NCBI RefSeq assembly: GCF_001889065.1
Contig: NZ_LWHB01000029.1
Span: 1-15,504, forward strand
Reading direction: 5' to 3'
Source of the DNA: Suttonella ornithocola
GTDB taxonomy: Bacteria > Pseudomonadota > Gammaproteobacteria > Cardiobacteriales > Cardiobacteriaceae
DNA: 15,504 nt
Shown: positions 7,183 to 14,607 of the stretch, piece by piece
Position numbering within the stretch: the stretch's first letter is position 1
Layout: every line of letters begins with the position of its first letter
Program-made: the position numbers and the translations under genes
The notes under the pieces: generated by a model
Database searches by the model: none
What the model saw: only the letters and a program-made list of their open reading frames with translations
Told to the model about the DNA's origin: nothing

Positions 7183-8190
7183 CTAAGCTGGCTGATACAC
7201 ACCCATCGCCGTTGCTTGCGCTAAACTTTCTTGCAACGCACGTTGCGCCGCCACCCATTCCGCGTTAATGCCAAGCTTACCAAAAAGCGCCACATCTCCC
7301 GCCTCATCTGCATTCTTCGCCGTTAACAGCTTACAGCCAAAAAACACCGAATTTGCCCCCGCCATAAAACAAAGCGCCTGCGTTTGCTCATTCATAAACT
7401 CACGCCCAGCAGCAATCCGCACGGCTGATGTTGGCATTAAAATCCTAGCCGTTGCAATCACGCGGATAAAATCAAAAGCATCGACATCCTCAGCATGCGC
7501 CAATGGCGTTCCCTTTACTCTAACCAACTGATTGATAGGAACACTTTCTGGCGGCTTTGGTAAATTCGCAAGCGTGACCAACATCGACAACCGATCTGCC
7601 TCAGCCTCGCCCATCCCCATAATACCGCCCGAACAAATCTTCATTCCTGCCTTACGGACATTCTCTAACGTTTCTAAGCGATCATCATACGTGCGCGTCG
7701 TAATAATCTCTTGATAATACTCGCGTGATGTATCCAAATTATGATTGTAATAATCTAGCCCAGCATCTGCCAACGATTGCGCCTTTTCTGCATCTAACAT
7801 CCCAAGCGTCATACACGTTTCTAACCCTAAAGCCTTTACCTGCTTAATCACTTCCGTTAAATATGGCATCTGATGTGGCTTAGGGTCGCGCCAAGCAGCG
7901 CCCATACAAAATCGCTGCGCCCCTTGCGCTTTCGCATTCCTAGCTGCTTGCAAAATCTCCTCTAAAGGCAACAAAGCTTCGCGCTGAACCCCTGTTTGAT
8001 AGCGAGCGCTCTGCGGACAATACTTACAATCCTCTGGACAAGCGCCCGTTTTAATTGATAACAACGTACTAACCTGCACCTGATTGGGATCATGATGGGC
8101 GCGATGCACCTGTTGTGCTTGAAAAAGCAAATCCATAAACGGTTGATCATGTATTTCGCGCGCTTGCGCCAAAGTCCAACGTGTCATCAT
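7183..8190 (-). CDS. bioB: Biotin synthase (radical SAM)
   Basis: BioB inserts sulfur into dethiobiotin, the last step of biotin synthesis, using a radical-SAM [4Fe-4S] cluster and an auxiliary [2Fe-2S] cluster. The frame is open further upstream to a GTG at 8238. That extension would lie inside the promoter and is absent from E. coli BioB, so I take the ATG at 8190, preceded by GGTGGGG. The ATG at 8187 is an equally possible start. With this start the protein has 335 residues. The radical-SAM cysteines in CPEDCKYC are C51, C55 and C58. The [2Fe-2S] ligands are C95, C126, C186 and R258. Each is two positions below its E. coli counterpart. Other family motifs are VSTLLSIKTGA, DYYNHNLDTS, PPESVPINQLV and MNEQTQALCFMAGANS. 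It is the first gene before obg and proB and is divergent from tex. Confidence 0.96.
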   Translation of the reverse strand: MMTRWTLAQAREIHDQPFMDLLFQAQQVHRAHHDPNQVQVSTLLSIKTGACPEDCKYCPQSARYQTGVQREALLPLEEILQAARNAKAQGAQRFCMGAAWRDPKPHQMPYLTEVIKQVKALGLETCMTLGMLDAEKAQSLADAGLDYYNHNLDTSREYYQEIITTRTYDDRLETLENVRKAGMKICSGGIMGMGEAEADRLSMLVTLANLPKPPESVPINQLVRVKGTPLAHAEDVDAFDFIRVIATARILMPTSAVRIAAGREFMNEQTQALCFMAGANSVFFGCKLLTAKNADEAGDVALFGKLGINAEWVAAQRALQESLAQATAMGVYQPA

Positions 8191-8214
8191 ACAGCCCCAC
8201 CAATAAAAGCCCGT

Positions 8215-8242
8215 ATAATACCGCCTTTTTACTGGCACACAA
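8215..8242 (-). promoter_or_regulatory. Putative bioB promoter, overlapping a tex -10 element
   Basis: On the minus strand TTGTGT (8237-8242) and TATTAT (8215-8220) are separated by 16 bases, a reasonable sigma-70 arrangement that would start transcription about 15-20 bases before the bioB ATG. On the plus strand the same bases contain a perfect TATAAT (8214-8219), suitable as the -10 of tex with its start codon at 8252, though no good -35 is visible upstream. The two divergent genes therefore may share one promoter core and exclude each other. No biotin operator palindrome was found nearby. Confidence 0.45.
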
Positions 8243-8251
8243 ATTTATCAG

Positions 8252-10522
8252 ATGACAAATATAGCTTTAACTATTCCTCAATTACTCGCCCAAGAACTCA
8301 ATACCCAAGAAAAAAACATCATTGCCGCGGTTACCTTACTCGATGAAGGCGCAACTGTGCCATTTATCGCGCGCTATCGAAAAGAAGCGACCGGTGGATT
8401 AGATGACAGCCAACTGCGGTTACTAGAAACCCGCCTCACCTATTTACGCGAACTTGAAGAGCGTCGTGCGGTGATACTCAAAAACATTGCCGAGCAAGAG
8501 AAACTCACTCCCGAACTCGAAGCCGCCATTATCGCTGCCGATAACAAAACCGTGTTAGAAGACCTTTACTTACCTTATAGACCTAAGCGTCACACCAAAG
8601 CGCAAATCGCCCGCGAACACGGTTTACAACCGCTTGCCGATACCTTACTCAGCGAACAACCACAAGACATTGAAACGCTCGCTGCGCAATATCTCAACGA
8701 TGATGTTGCTGACACGAAAGCAGCGCTTGACGGTGCGCGCGCCATTCTTATTGAACAATTCGGCGAAGATGCCACCCTCATCGGGCAACTGCGCGACCAA
8801 CTCTGGCAAGAAGGAGAAATTCACGCGCAAGTGATTGAGGGAAAAGCAACAGAAGGCGAAAAATACAAAGACTACTTTGACCACCGCGAAGCCATCCGCA
8901 ATATGCCTAGCCACCGTGCGCTTGCAGTTTTACGCGGACGCAACGAAGGCATCTTACAAATCGCGCTGAAATATCAGGCGGACGACATTCCGTCCACGCA
9001 GCAGAGTGCTTACGAACAACGCATCGCCGAACACTTTGCCATCTCTCCCGCGCATAAATGGCTCAACGATACCGTGCGTCTTGCATGGCGGGCAAAAATC
9101 TTTCTCTCGCTAGAATTAGAAGCCCTCAACCGCCTGAAAGAACAGGCGGATAACGATGCCATCACCGTGTTTGCGCGTAACCTCAAAGACCTGTTACTTG
9201 CCGCGCCTGCTGGCCGTTTAACCACGCTCGGACTCGACCCTGGTTATCGCAACGGCGTGAAATGCGCGATTGTTGATGACATAGGTAAACTCTTAGACAC
9301 CGTCATCGTCTATTTGCACCACGAACGCGAAATGCTCGCTACCCTTGCCGCCAAAATCAAACAACACGCGGTGAAACTCATCGCCATCGGCAACGGCACC
9401 GCCAGCCGTGAAACCGATAAACTCGCTGGCGAACTCATTCGCGCGCTGCCTGAAATGGGGTTGCATAAACTCGTAATTAGTGAGGCGGGCGCATCCGTGT
9501 ATTCCGCCTCCGAACTCGCGGCGCGTGAATTTCCGGACTTAGATGTTTCCCTGCGCGGGGCGGTTTCCATTGCCCGCCGTTTGCAAGACCCGCTCGCCGA
9601 ACTGGTAAAAATCGACCCGAAATCCATTGGCGTTGGGCAATATCAACATGACGTTAACCAAAGCCAACTCGCTAAAAGTTTAGATGCGGTGGTGGAAGAT
9701 TGCGTGAATGCCGTTGGCGTGGACGTGAATACCGCTTCTGCGCCATTGCTTGCGCGCATTTCAGGGCTCAATCAAACGCTGGCGCAAAACATCATCGCCT
9801 ATCGAGATGAAAACGGCGCATTCGACAGCCGAAAAACTTTATTAAAAGTGCCGCGACTGGGCGCGAAAACCTACGAACAAGCCGCTGGCTTTTTGCGCAT
9901 TCATGGCGGAAAAGAACCTTTAGACGCCAGCGCCGTACATCCTGAAGCCTATTGCGTCGTCGATAATATATTGAAAAACCTGAAAATGAGTGCTGCGGAA
10001 CTCATCGGCAATCGTGCCAAAATCGCGGAAATTAACGCGCGCGATTACATCACTGAACAATTTGGTTTGCCCACCATTCGCGATATTCTCGCCGAACTAG
10101 AAAAACCAGGACGCGACCCGCGCGGCGAATTTCAAACTGCTACCTTTGCCGAAGGCATCAATGAAATTAGCGATTTAGAAGTCGGCATGGTATTAGAAGG
10201 CGTAGTCAGTAACGTGGCAAACTTCGGCGCATTCGTGGATATTGGCGTTCATCAAGATGGCTTAGTGCATATCTCCGCTCTTGCGGACCGCTACGTTGCT
10301 GACCCGAGAGAAATCGTTAAAGCCGGTGATATTGTGAAAGTCAAAGTGCTAGAAATCGATGAAAAACGCAACCGCATTGCGCTCACCATGCGTCTTGAAG
10401 AAAGCGGAAAAAATAAAGCGGATAACCGCTCCACCCCACGCCCGAAATCTACACACGGCAAAGCAGAAAAAAACACAGGCAATACCGCGATGGCAGAGGC
10501 ATTTAAGCGATTAAAAAGATAA
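8252..10522 (+). CDS. tex: Tex-family RNA-binding transcription accessory protein
   Basis: Tex is a conserved cytoplasmic nucleic-acid-binding protein, related to eukaryotic Spt6, linked to transcription and, in some pathogens, toxin expression. This 756-residue copy aligns end-to-end with E. coli YhgF/Tex by recall. It has an N-terminal helical region with LLDEGATVPFIARYRKEATGGLDD (about 29-52), and VLEDLYLPYRPKR (101-113). The YqgF/RNase-H-like domain starts at TTLGLDPGYRNGVK (about 324-337). After it come IGNGTASRET and VISEAGASVYSASELAA, a helix-hairpin-helix region (about 490-555), and the S1 domain at about 642-715 (GMVLEGVVSNVANFGAFVDIG). A basic, low-complexity tail ends the protein. 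No clear Shine-Dalgarno precedes the ATG, and the inferred 5' leader is short. GC content is high here (65% in the row 9541-9600), against the AT-rich gene that follows. Confidence 0.95.
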   Translation: MTNIALTIPQLLAQELNTQEKNIIAAVTLLDEGATVPFIARYRKEATGGLDDSQLRLLETRLTYLRELEERRAVILKNIAEQEKLTPELEAAIIAADNKTVLEDLYLPYRPKRHTKAQIAREHGLQPLADTLLSEQPQDIETLAAQYLNDDVADTKAALDGARAILIEQFGEDATLIGQLRDQLWQEGEIHAQVIEGKATEGEKYKDYFDHREAIRNMPSHRALAVLRGRNEGILQIALKYQADDIPSTQQSAYEQRIAEHFAISPAHKWLNDTVRLAWRAKIFLSLELEALNRLKEQADNDAITVFARNLKDLLLAAPAGRLTTLGLDPGYRNGVKCAIVDDIGKLLDTVIVYLHHEREMLATLAAKIKQHAVKLIAIGNGTASRETDKLAGELIRALPEMGLHKLVISEAGASVYSASELAAREFPDLDVSLRGAVSIARRLQDPLAELVKIDPKSIGVGQYQHDVNQSQLAKSLDAVVEDCVNAVGVDVNTASAPLLARISGLNQTLAQNIIAYRDENGAFDSRKTLLKVPRLGAKTYEQAAGFLRIHGGKEPLDASAVHPEAYCVVDNILKNLKMSAAELIGNRAKIAEINARDYITEQFGLPTIRDILAELEKPGRDPRGEFQTATFAEGINEISDLEVGMVLEGVVSNVANFGAFVDIGVHQDGLVHISALADRYVADPREIVKAGDIVKVKVLEIDEKRNRIALTMRLEESGKNKADNRSTPRPKSTHGKAEKNTGNTAMAEAFKRLKR

Positions 10523-10601
10523 TATGAAACATTCACAATTGCTAAACTAGTATATCCAGTGACTTAATAGAATATTTTCTTCAATTCAGGAGTGCAAAAT
10601 T

Positions 10602-12404
10602 ATGAGCATAAATTACACAGACAGAATTTTCCCAAATAACAAAGGGCTAACAACTTACCTTGATGAATTAATAGCAAAAAATTATCAAATTCCGACATTT
10701 CAGCGAGATATTGTTTGGAGTCAAGAAAATGTTAAAAAACTTTGGGATAGCATATACAAATTTTACCCTTTAGGAAGCATTTTAATTTGGAAAACAAATG
10801 TAAAACTGAGTAATCATCGTACAATTGGTGGTCGTGAAATAACAGATATCAACTTTACTAGGGCAGAGTATCAATATATTCTTGATGGACAACAAAGAAC
10901 AACATCTTTATTAACTTCCTTATATGGTAGAAAAATCGAAAAATTATCTAATTTTGATCCCACGCTGTACGTTGATCTCACTATTCCGATTAAGAATGAA
11001 ACAGATGATGAGAGTTATAAGAATCGTTTTTTATTTTGGTCAGAAATTGATGATCGTAATGGAGAAATCAGACAAAATAGAGGAAAGAAAAAAAAGTTTA
11101 ACGAGGGATTAATTGTAAAGTTAATTGATATTAAAAATAATTATACTGATATTCAAAAAAGAGTCTTTAATAGTGATATTGTTAATAATGATTTTAATCA
11201 TCCAATATTGTCAGAATTATCAAAAATAAAAGGGGTTTTAGACAATTATCGAATTTCATTTATTGAAATTAAAGGAATTAAAGTTCCTGAAGTCTGTCAA
11301 ATATTTGAAAGAATCAATCAAGCAGGAAAACCTTTAAATATATTCGATATTGTCGTTGCTAAGACATTTAAACCAGAAAATACAGAAAAAAATGATAATG
11401 GTTTTTATCTCCGTGAATTAATAGATAATTTTAGAGAGTATAATAATAGTGAATTTTTAAAGATTGGTGATCTTGATTATCTTCAGATTCTGGCAACTAT
11501 TATTAAAGAAAATATAAAAGATAGCGGTGTTAAAAATATTACAGATACATATCTTAATGAGATAAAGACAGAATATATTTTAGAAGTTTGGGAAGAAACC
11601 AAAAAAGCTATTCTTAAAACTTTTGATTTTTTTGAAAATCACTTGCATATCAAAACGCCTTACCTAATTCCTTTCCGTTATTTTTATTTTACCATTACAG
11701 CTTACTTCTATAAAAACAACTCACCAAATTATAATTTTTTGAAAAAGTATTTTTGGTTTTACAGCTTTCATAATGATGATTTATTAAGCAATACAACGTA
11801 TTTAAACCAACATATAGCCTTTCTAAATAGAGATAAAATAAAAGAATCTATAATTTTTGAGAGATTTTTAATAGATAAGCAAACAATTCGTACAGCAACT
11901 TATAGCTCTAAAGGCAGAATAAGTCGCGCTATCTTAGCATTATATTCGAATGCTCAGTCTAAAGACTGGGAACATTGTGATAGAGAAGTACTTGCCCATA
12001 ATCTTTTTTTCTCTACTGATAAACCGAATTTACATCATATTTTTCCAACAAATTCAGAATATGTATTAAAAAATCAATACAATAATAAAATTACAAATGA
12101 TAGTTTAATGAATATCGCCTACTTAACCCAAATAACTAATCTTAATATTACAAATAAAAATCCAATTGAGTATTTGAAAGACTATGATAAACCACAGTTT
12201 GAAAAAATTCTTTCTTCGCATTTACTTTCTAATGAAATATTAGAATGGGCAAGATTAGGAGTATTACCAGATAATGCTTTAGATCAATTTATAGAAAATA
12301 GAGTAAATCTTGTTTTAGAAACTCTAAAAATAAAATTGGAAGGGATAAATTTTGAAATCATTGATACAAAAAGAGTAGGTGGATTTGAACTCACTAATAA
12401 TTAA
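10602..12404 (+). CDS. DUF262 (GmrS-like) plus HNH (GmrD/DUF1524-like) protein, probable defence nuclease
   Basis: The protein has 600 residues. The N-terminal half is a DUF262/ParB-like domain with IPTFQRDIVW (30-39), YPLGSILIW (55-63), ILDGQQRTTSLL (93-104) and FERINQAGKPLNIFDIV (235-251). The DGQQR motif is the family's nucleotide-binding and hydrolysis signature. The C-terminal part has an HNH-like signature: LHHIFP (477-482), then Asn-rich NDSLMNIAYLTQ (499-510) and NKNPIEYL (518-525). Fused GmrS-GmrD proteins are type IV restriction enzymes that cut modified, for example glucosylated, phage DNA; related DUF262 proteins occur in other defence systems. The target here is unknown. The ATG has AGGAG (10588-10592) nine bases upstream, and TAGAAT at 10568-10573 is a weak -10. 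The gene is far AT-richer than its neighbours (18-32% GC in sampled 60-base rows), and no methylase or partner gene adjoins it, which suggests transfer. Confidence 0.83.
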   Translation: MSINYTDRIFPNNKGLTTYLDELIAKNYQIPTFQRDIVWSQENVKKLWDSIYKFYPLGSILIWKTNVKLSNHRTIGGREITDINFTRAEYQYILDGQQRTTSLLTSLYGRKIEKLSNFDPTLYVDLTIPIKNETDDESYKNRFLFWSEIDDRNGEIRQNRGKKKKFNEGLIVKLIDIKNNYTDIQKRVFNSDIVNNDFNHPILSELSKIKGVLDNYRISFIEIKGIKVPEVCQIFERINQAGKPLNIFDIVVAKTFKPENTEKNDNGFYLRELIDNFREYNNSEFLKIGDLDYLQILATIIKENIKDSGVKNITDTYLNEIKTEYILEVWEETKKAILKTFDFFENHLHIKTPYLIPFRYFYFTITAYFYKNNSPNYNFLKKYFWFYSFHNDDLLSNTTYLNQHIAFLNRDKIKESIIFERFLIDKQTIRTATYSSKGRISRAILALYSNAQSKDWEHCDREVLAHNLFFSTDKPNLHHIFPTNSEYVLKNQYNNKITNDSLMNIAYLTQITNLNITNKNPIEYLKDYDKPQFEKILSSHLLSNEILEWARLGVLPDNALDQFIENRVNLVLETLKIKLEGINFEIIDTKRVGGFELTNN

Positions 12405-12430
12405 TAAAAATCTATTTATAGATTTTTATT
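12403..12430. terminator. Bidirectional intrinsic terminator between convergent genes
   Basis: A perfect inverted repeat has 13-base arms, AATAAAAATCTAT and ATAGATTTTTATT, around a two-base spacer (12416-12417). The flanking bases add one more pair. In either direction the hairpin's 3' arm supplies the U-rich tract. It starts inside the stop codon of the DUF262 gene (12402-12404) and ends inside the stop codon of the convergent heptosyltransferase gene (12429-12431), so it would end both transcripts. The stem is AT-rich, so its efficiency is uncertain. Confidence 0.7.
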
Positions 12431-13370
12431 ATACAGACTGCACCGCACTTAATACACTTTCCGGCATTAGCTGTGCAATTTCTGCACCTCCGTTAGCGGG
12501 ACAGTTAGGTGGTTGTAGAACGGCGACAGAACTCGCAAATATTGGGCGGGTTCGTTGGGGGTTGGTTGGCCCATAAAGTCCGATAACGGGCGTGCCTAAT
12601 GCATTGGCGAGATGTAGTCCACCAGTATCGTTACCAATAACGAGTTGCGCTCGTGATAAATAGGTAAGGTAGTCGCTAAAGCTGGTTTGTCCAGCAAGGT
12701 TTTGTACACGCTGTTTGGGATAGCCATTGGCAATGGTATGGGTGATTTCTTGGTCGTTTTTAGTACCCGTGAGCAAAAGAGTTACTGAGCTATTTTCTAA
12801 TAAGGCATTGATAAGCGTGCGCCAATGCGAGATTGGCCAACGTTTTTCTGGGCTATTTTCTGAACCGCAAATTAAGATAATGCTATTGTCTTTATCGTTC
12901 TGTTGGTGGAACGGCTGATAACTAATCTGCTGCTGAAGATGAAAGTGTGCGGTAAAGTCTGCCCATAATTGGGTTTGATGGCGTTGTCCATCTTGTTCAG
13001 GATGTTTAATCAAATAGCGATGGGTTAAGCTTTTTCTCGGACGCTGCGCCCAAGCAATGCCGTAGCGCTTTTTAGCCCCCATTAGCAACGCTTCGATATC
13101 GCTGCGTTGTGAATTGGCAAATAAGATGGCTTGTGAATAAGGTTGGCGTAAAGCTAGGCATTTGGGATAGTAAGTGAAGCCTTTTTTTGGTAGGGCTTGA
13201 TACGGCAATTCTGGATAGAAGTAGTTAAGCAACGGCGCAAAGCTCGCATTGCCCAGTAAGGTGATTGATGGTTTTTGTTTGGCAATGCCACCAATAACAG
13301 GCAATGCCATAACGATATCGCCTAACCAGTTAGGCAATCGAATAAGAGTAAATTGCTTGCTGGTAGTCAT
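12429..13370 (-). CDS. GT9-family glycosyltransferase, LPS heptosyltransferase II-like
   Basis: Members of glycosyltransferase family 9 transfer heptose from ADP-heptose to the inner core of lipopolysaccharide at the cytoplasmic face of the inner membrane. With the start chosen here the protein has 313 residues. It shows IRLPNWLGDIVMALPVI near the N-terminus, whose aspartate (about D18) matches the catalytic acid of WaaF. It also has LFANSQRSDIEALL, GSENSPEKRWPISHW (about 169-183), NLAGQTSFSDYLTYLSRA, and the nucleotide-sugar site GNDTGGLHLANALGTP followed by VIGLYGPT (about 246-269). The frame extends to a TTG at 13385. The ATG at 13368-13370 is preferred because it overlaps the stop of the upstream channel gene as ATGA, the pattern of coupled genes. 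It resembles WaaF more than WaaC, but the exact acceptor cannot be set from sequence alone. Confidence 0.85.
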   Translation of the reverse strand: MTTSKQFTLIRLPNWLGDIVMALPVIGGIAKQKPSITLLGNASFAPLLNYFYPELPYQALPKKGFTYYPKCLALRQPYSQAILFANSQRSDIEALLMGAKKRYGIAWAQRPRKSLTHRYLIKHPEQDGQRHQTQLWADFTAHFHLQQQISYQPFHQQNDKDNSIILICGSENSPEKRWPISHWRTLINALLENSSVTLLLTGTKNDQEITHTIANGYPKQRVQNLAGQTSFSDYLTYLSRAQLVIGNDTGGLHLANALGTPVIGLYGPTNPQRTRPIFASSVAVLQPPNCPANGGAEIAQLMPESVLSAVQSV

Positions 13371-14581
13371 GGTTGAGGCTGCCAAGGTCGTAAGGCTTTT
13401 GCGCCATCGATATGAAGTTGCAAATGCGGGAACGGTATTTCAATCCCGGCTTTATCAAGCGCTTTTTTCGCTGCTTCTAATAAGCGCATACGCAATGCCG
13501 GATATTGCGCAATTTCTTCTGCATCTATCCAAAAGCGAATGAGTAGATTTACAGAACTATCGCCTAACGATTCAACCGCAATAACTGGTGCCGGACGAGT
13601 GATAATTTCTTCAAATTGTTCGACGACTTGCATCAATACGGCGCGCGCTTGGTCAATATCTGTTTTATATGCCACACCAATGGGCGCATCTATGCGCAAA
13701 GGTCCCCCTCGAGTGAGGTTAATAACGGTTGAACCGGCTAAGTCTTTATTCGGAATGGAAACATGTTCGTTATTGCGGGTGCGAATCCGCGTGGTACGTA
13801 AGGTTAACCCTTTCACGCGCCCTTCATAGCTATCCGCGCGTATCCAATCGCCAATCGCAAAAGGACGATCAATCAATAAGGTAATACCGCTAATAAAATT
13901 CGCTAAGATGTCTTGTGCTGCGAAACCAACCGCTAAACCGAGAACCCCTAAACCGCCTAAAATAGGCAGTAAGTTGACGCCAAATTGTCTAAAGGCAAGA
14001 TATACCCCGATAAGAATTAACACGATATTAGAAACGTTATTTAGCAATAAGGTAATGCTTTCATCTAAGTTTTTCTTACGGCTGAGGGATTTAATCAGAT
14101 GTCGTGATAAATTCCATAACAGCGCAATAAATACAGATAGCGCATATACTCGGAAAATAGCCCCCGTATAGTTTTGCGCAAATGGCATCAGTGCAAATAC
14201 TGTTACTGCACAGACCATCAAATTGGTCAACCGTAAAAAAATATGGCTATAGCTACGCCAACGCTTTTGCTTATCAGAAGCAGAAAATAATCGATTGATA
14301 ATTTTATCAATCAGTTTTTTTAGCCCCCAAAAAAAGAGCGTATAAACCACCACTAAGACAGCAGCAGCAATAAAGAAAGGGAGATAGTTATCAAATTTAT
14401 CTAAAAAAGGGGCAACGTTTTCTTGCCAAATGCCCTGTAGCGCATCTATCCCTAAAACTTGATGTGCGTCCGTTAGATCTATTTGTTCAGGAATAATAGC
14501 GATATCGTTTGTATTGGGTAAATCGGGAGGAACCGGCGGCCCGACGAAGTCGGGCGTCGCCGATGCTGATGTTTCACTCAT
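13367..14581 (-). CDS. MscS-family mechanosensitive ion channel
   Basis: MscS channels open under membrane tension and release solutes during hypo-osmotic shock. This 404-residue protein has a hydrophilic, proline-rich N-terminal stretch (1-60). Membrane segments lie at about 67-90, 112-132, 140-160 and 181-200. The pore-lining helix follows in LGGLGVLGLAVGFAAQDILA (208-227) and then NFISGITLLIDRPFAIGDWI. The cytoplasmic beta and alpha/beta domains include LRTTRIRTRNNEHVSIPNKD (261-280) and end at AGIEIPFPHLQLHID, the classic MscS close. It has more membrane helices than E. coli MscS (three), so it belongs to the larger small-channel subgroup (YbdG/YnaI-like size range). GGAG lies 12 bases before the ATG, a rather long spacing. 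A GC-rich hairpin sits in the first codons. It is the middle gene of a three-gene minus-strand set. Confidence 0.93.
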   Translation of the reverse strand: MSETSASATPDFVGPPVPPDLPNTNDIAIIPEQIDLTDAHQVLGIDALQGIWQENVAPFLDKFDNYLPFFIAAAVLVVVYTLFFWGLKKLIDKIINRLFSASDKQKRWRSYSHIFLRLTNLMVCAVTVFALMPFAQNYTGAIFRVYALSVFIALLWNLSRHLIKSLSRKKNLDESITLLLNNVSNIVLILIGVYLAFRQFGVNLLPILGGLGVLGLAVGFAAQDILANFISGITLLIDRPFAIGDWIRADSYEGRVKGLTLRTTRIRTRNNEHVSIPNKDLAGSTVINLTRGGPLRIDAPIGVAYKTDIDQARAVLMQVVEQFEEIITRPAPVIAVESLGDSSVNLLIRFWIDAEEIAQYPALRMRLLEAAKKALDKAGIEIPFPHLQLHIDGAKALRPWQPQP

Positions 14582-14607
14582 GGATAATTATGTCTCCAAA
14601 ATTGGGG

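Noticed and set aside
8191..8238. N-terminal extension of BioB from a GTG at 8238
   Set aside because: The extra 16 residues are not found in E. coli BioB as I recall it. The GTG lies inside the likely -35 element, and the ATG pair at 8187-8190 has a purine-rich ribosome site.
8590..9627. Several long minus-strand open frames inside tex
   Set aside because: They are shadows of the strongly biased tex reading frame, with no ribosome sites or recognisable domains.
13371..13385. TTG start for the heptosyltransferase at 13385
   Set aside because: The ATG five codons later forms an ATGA overlap with the upstream stop, the usual layout of coupled genes, and the family motif lies close to that start.
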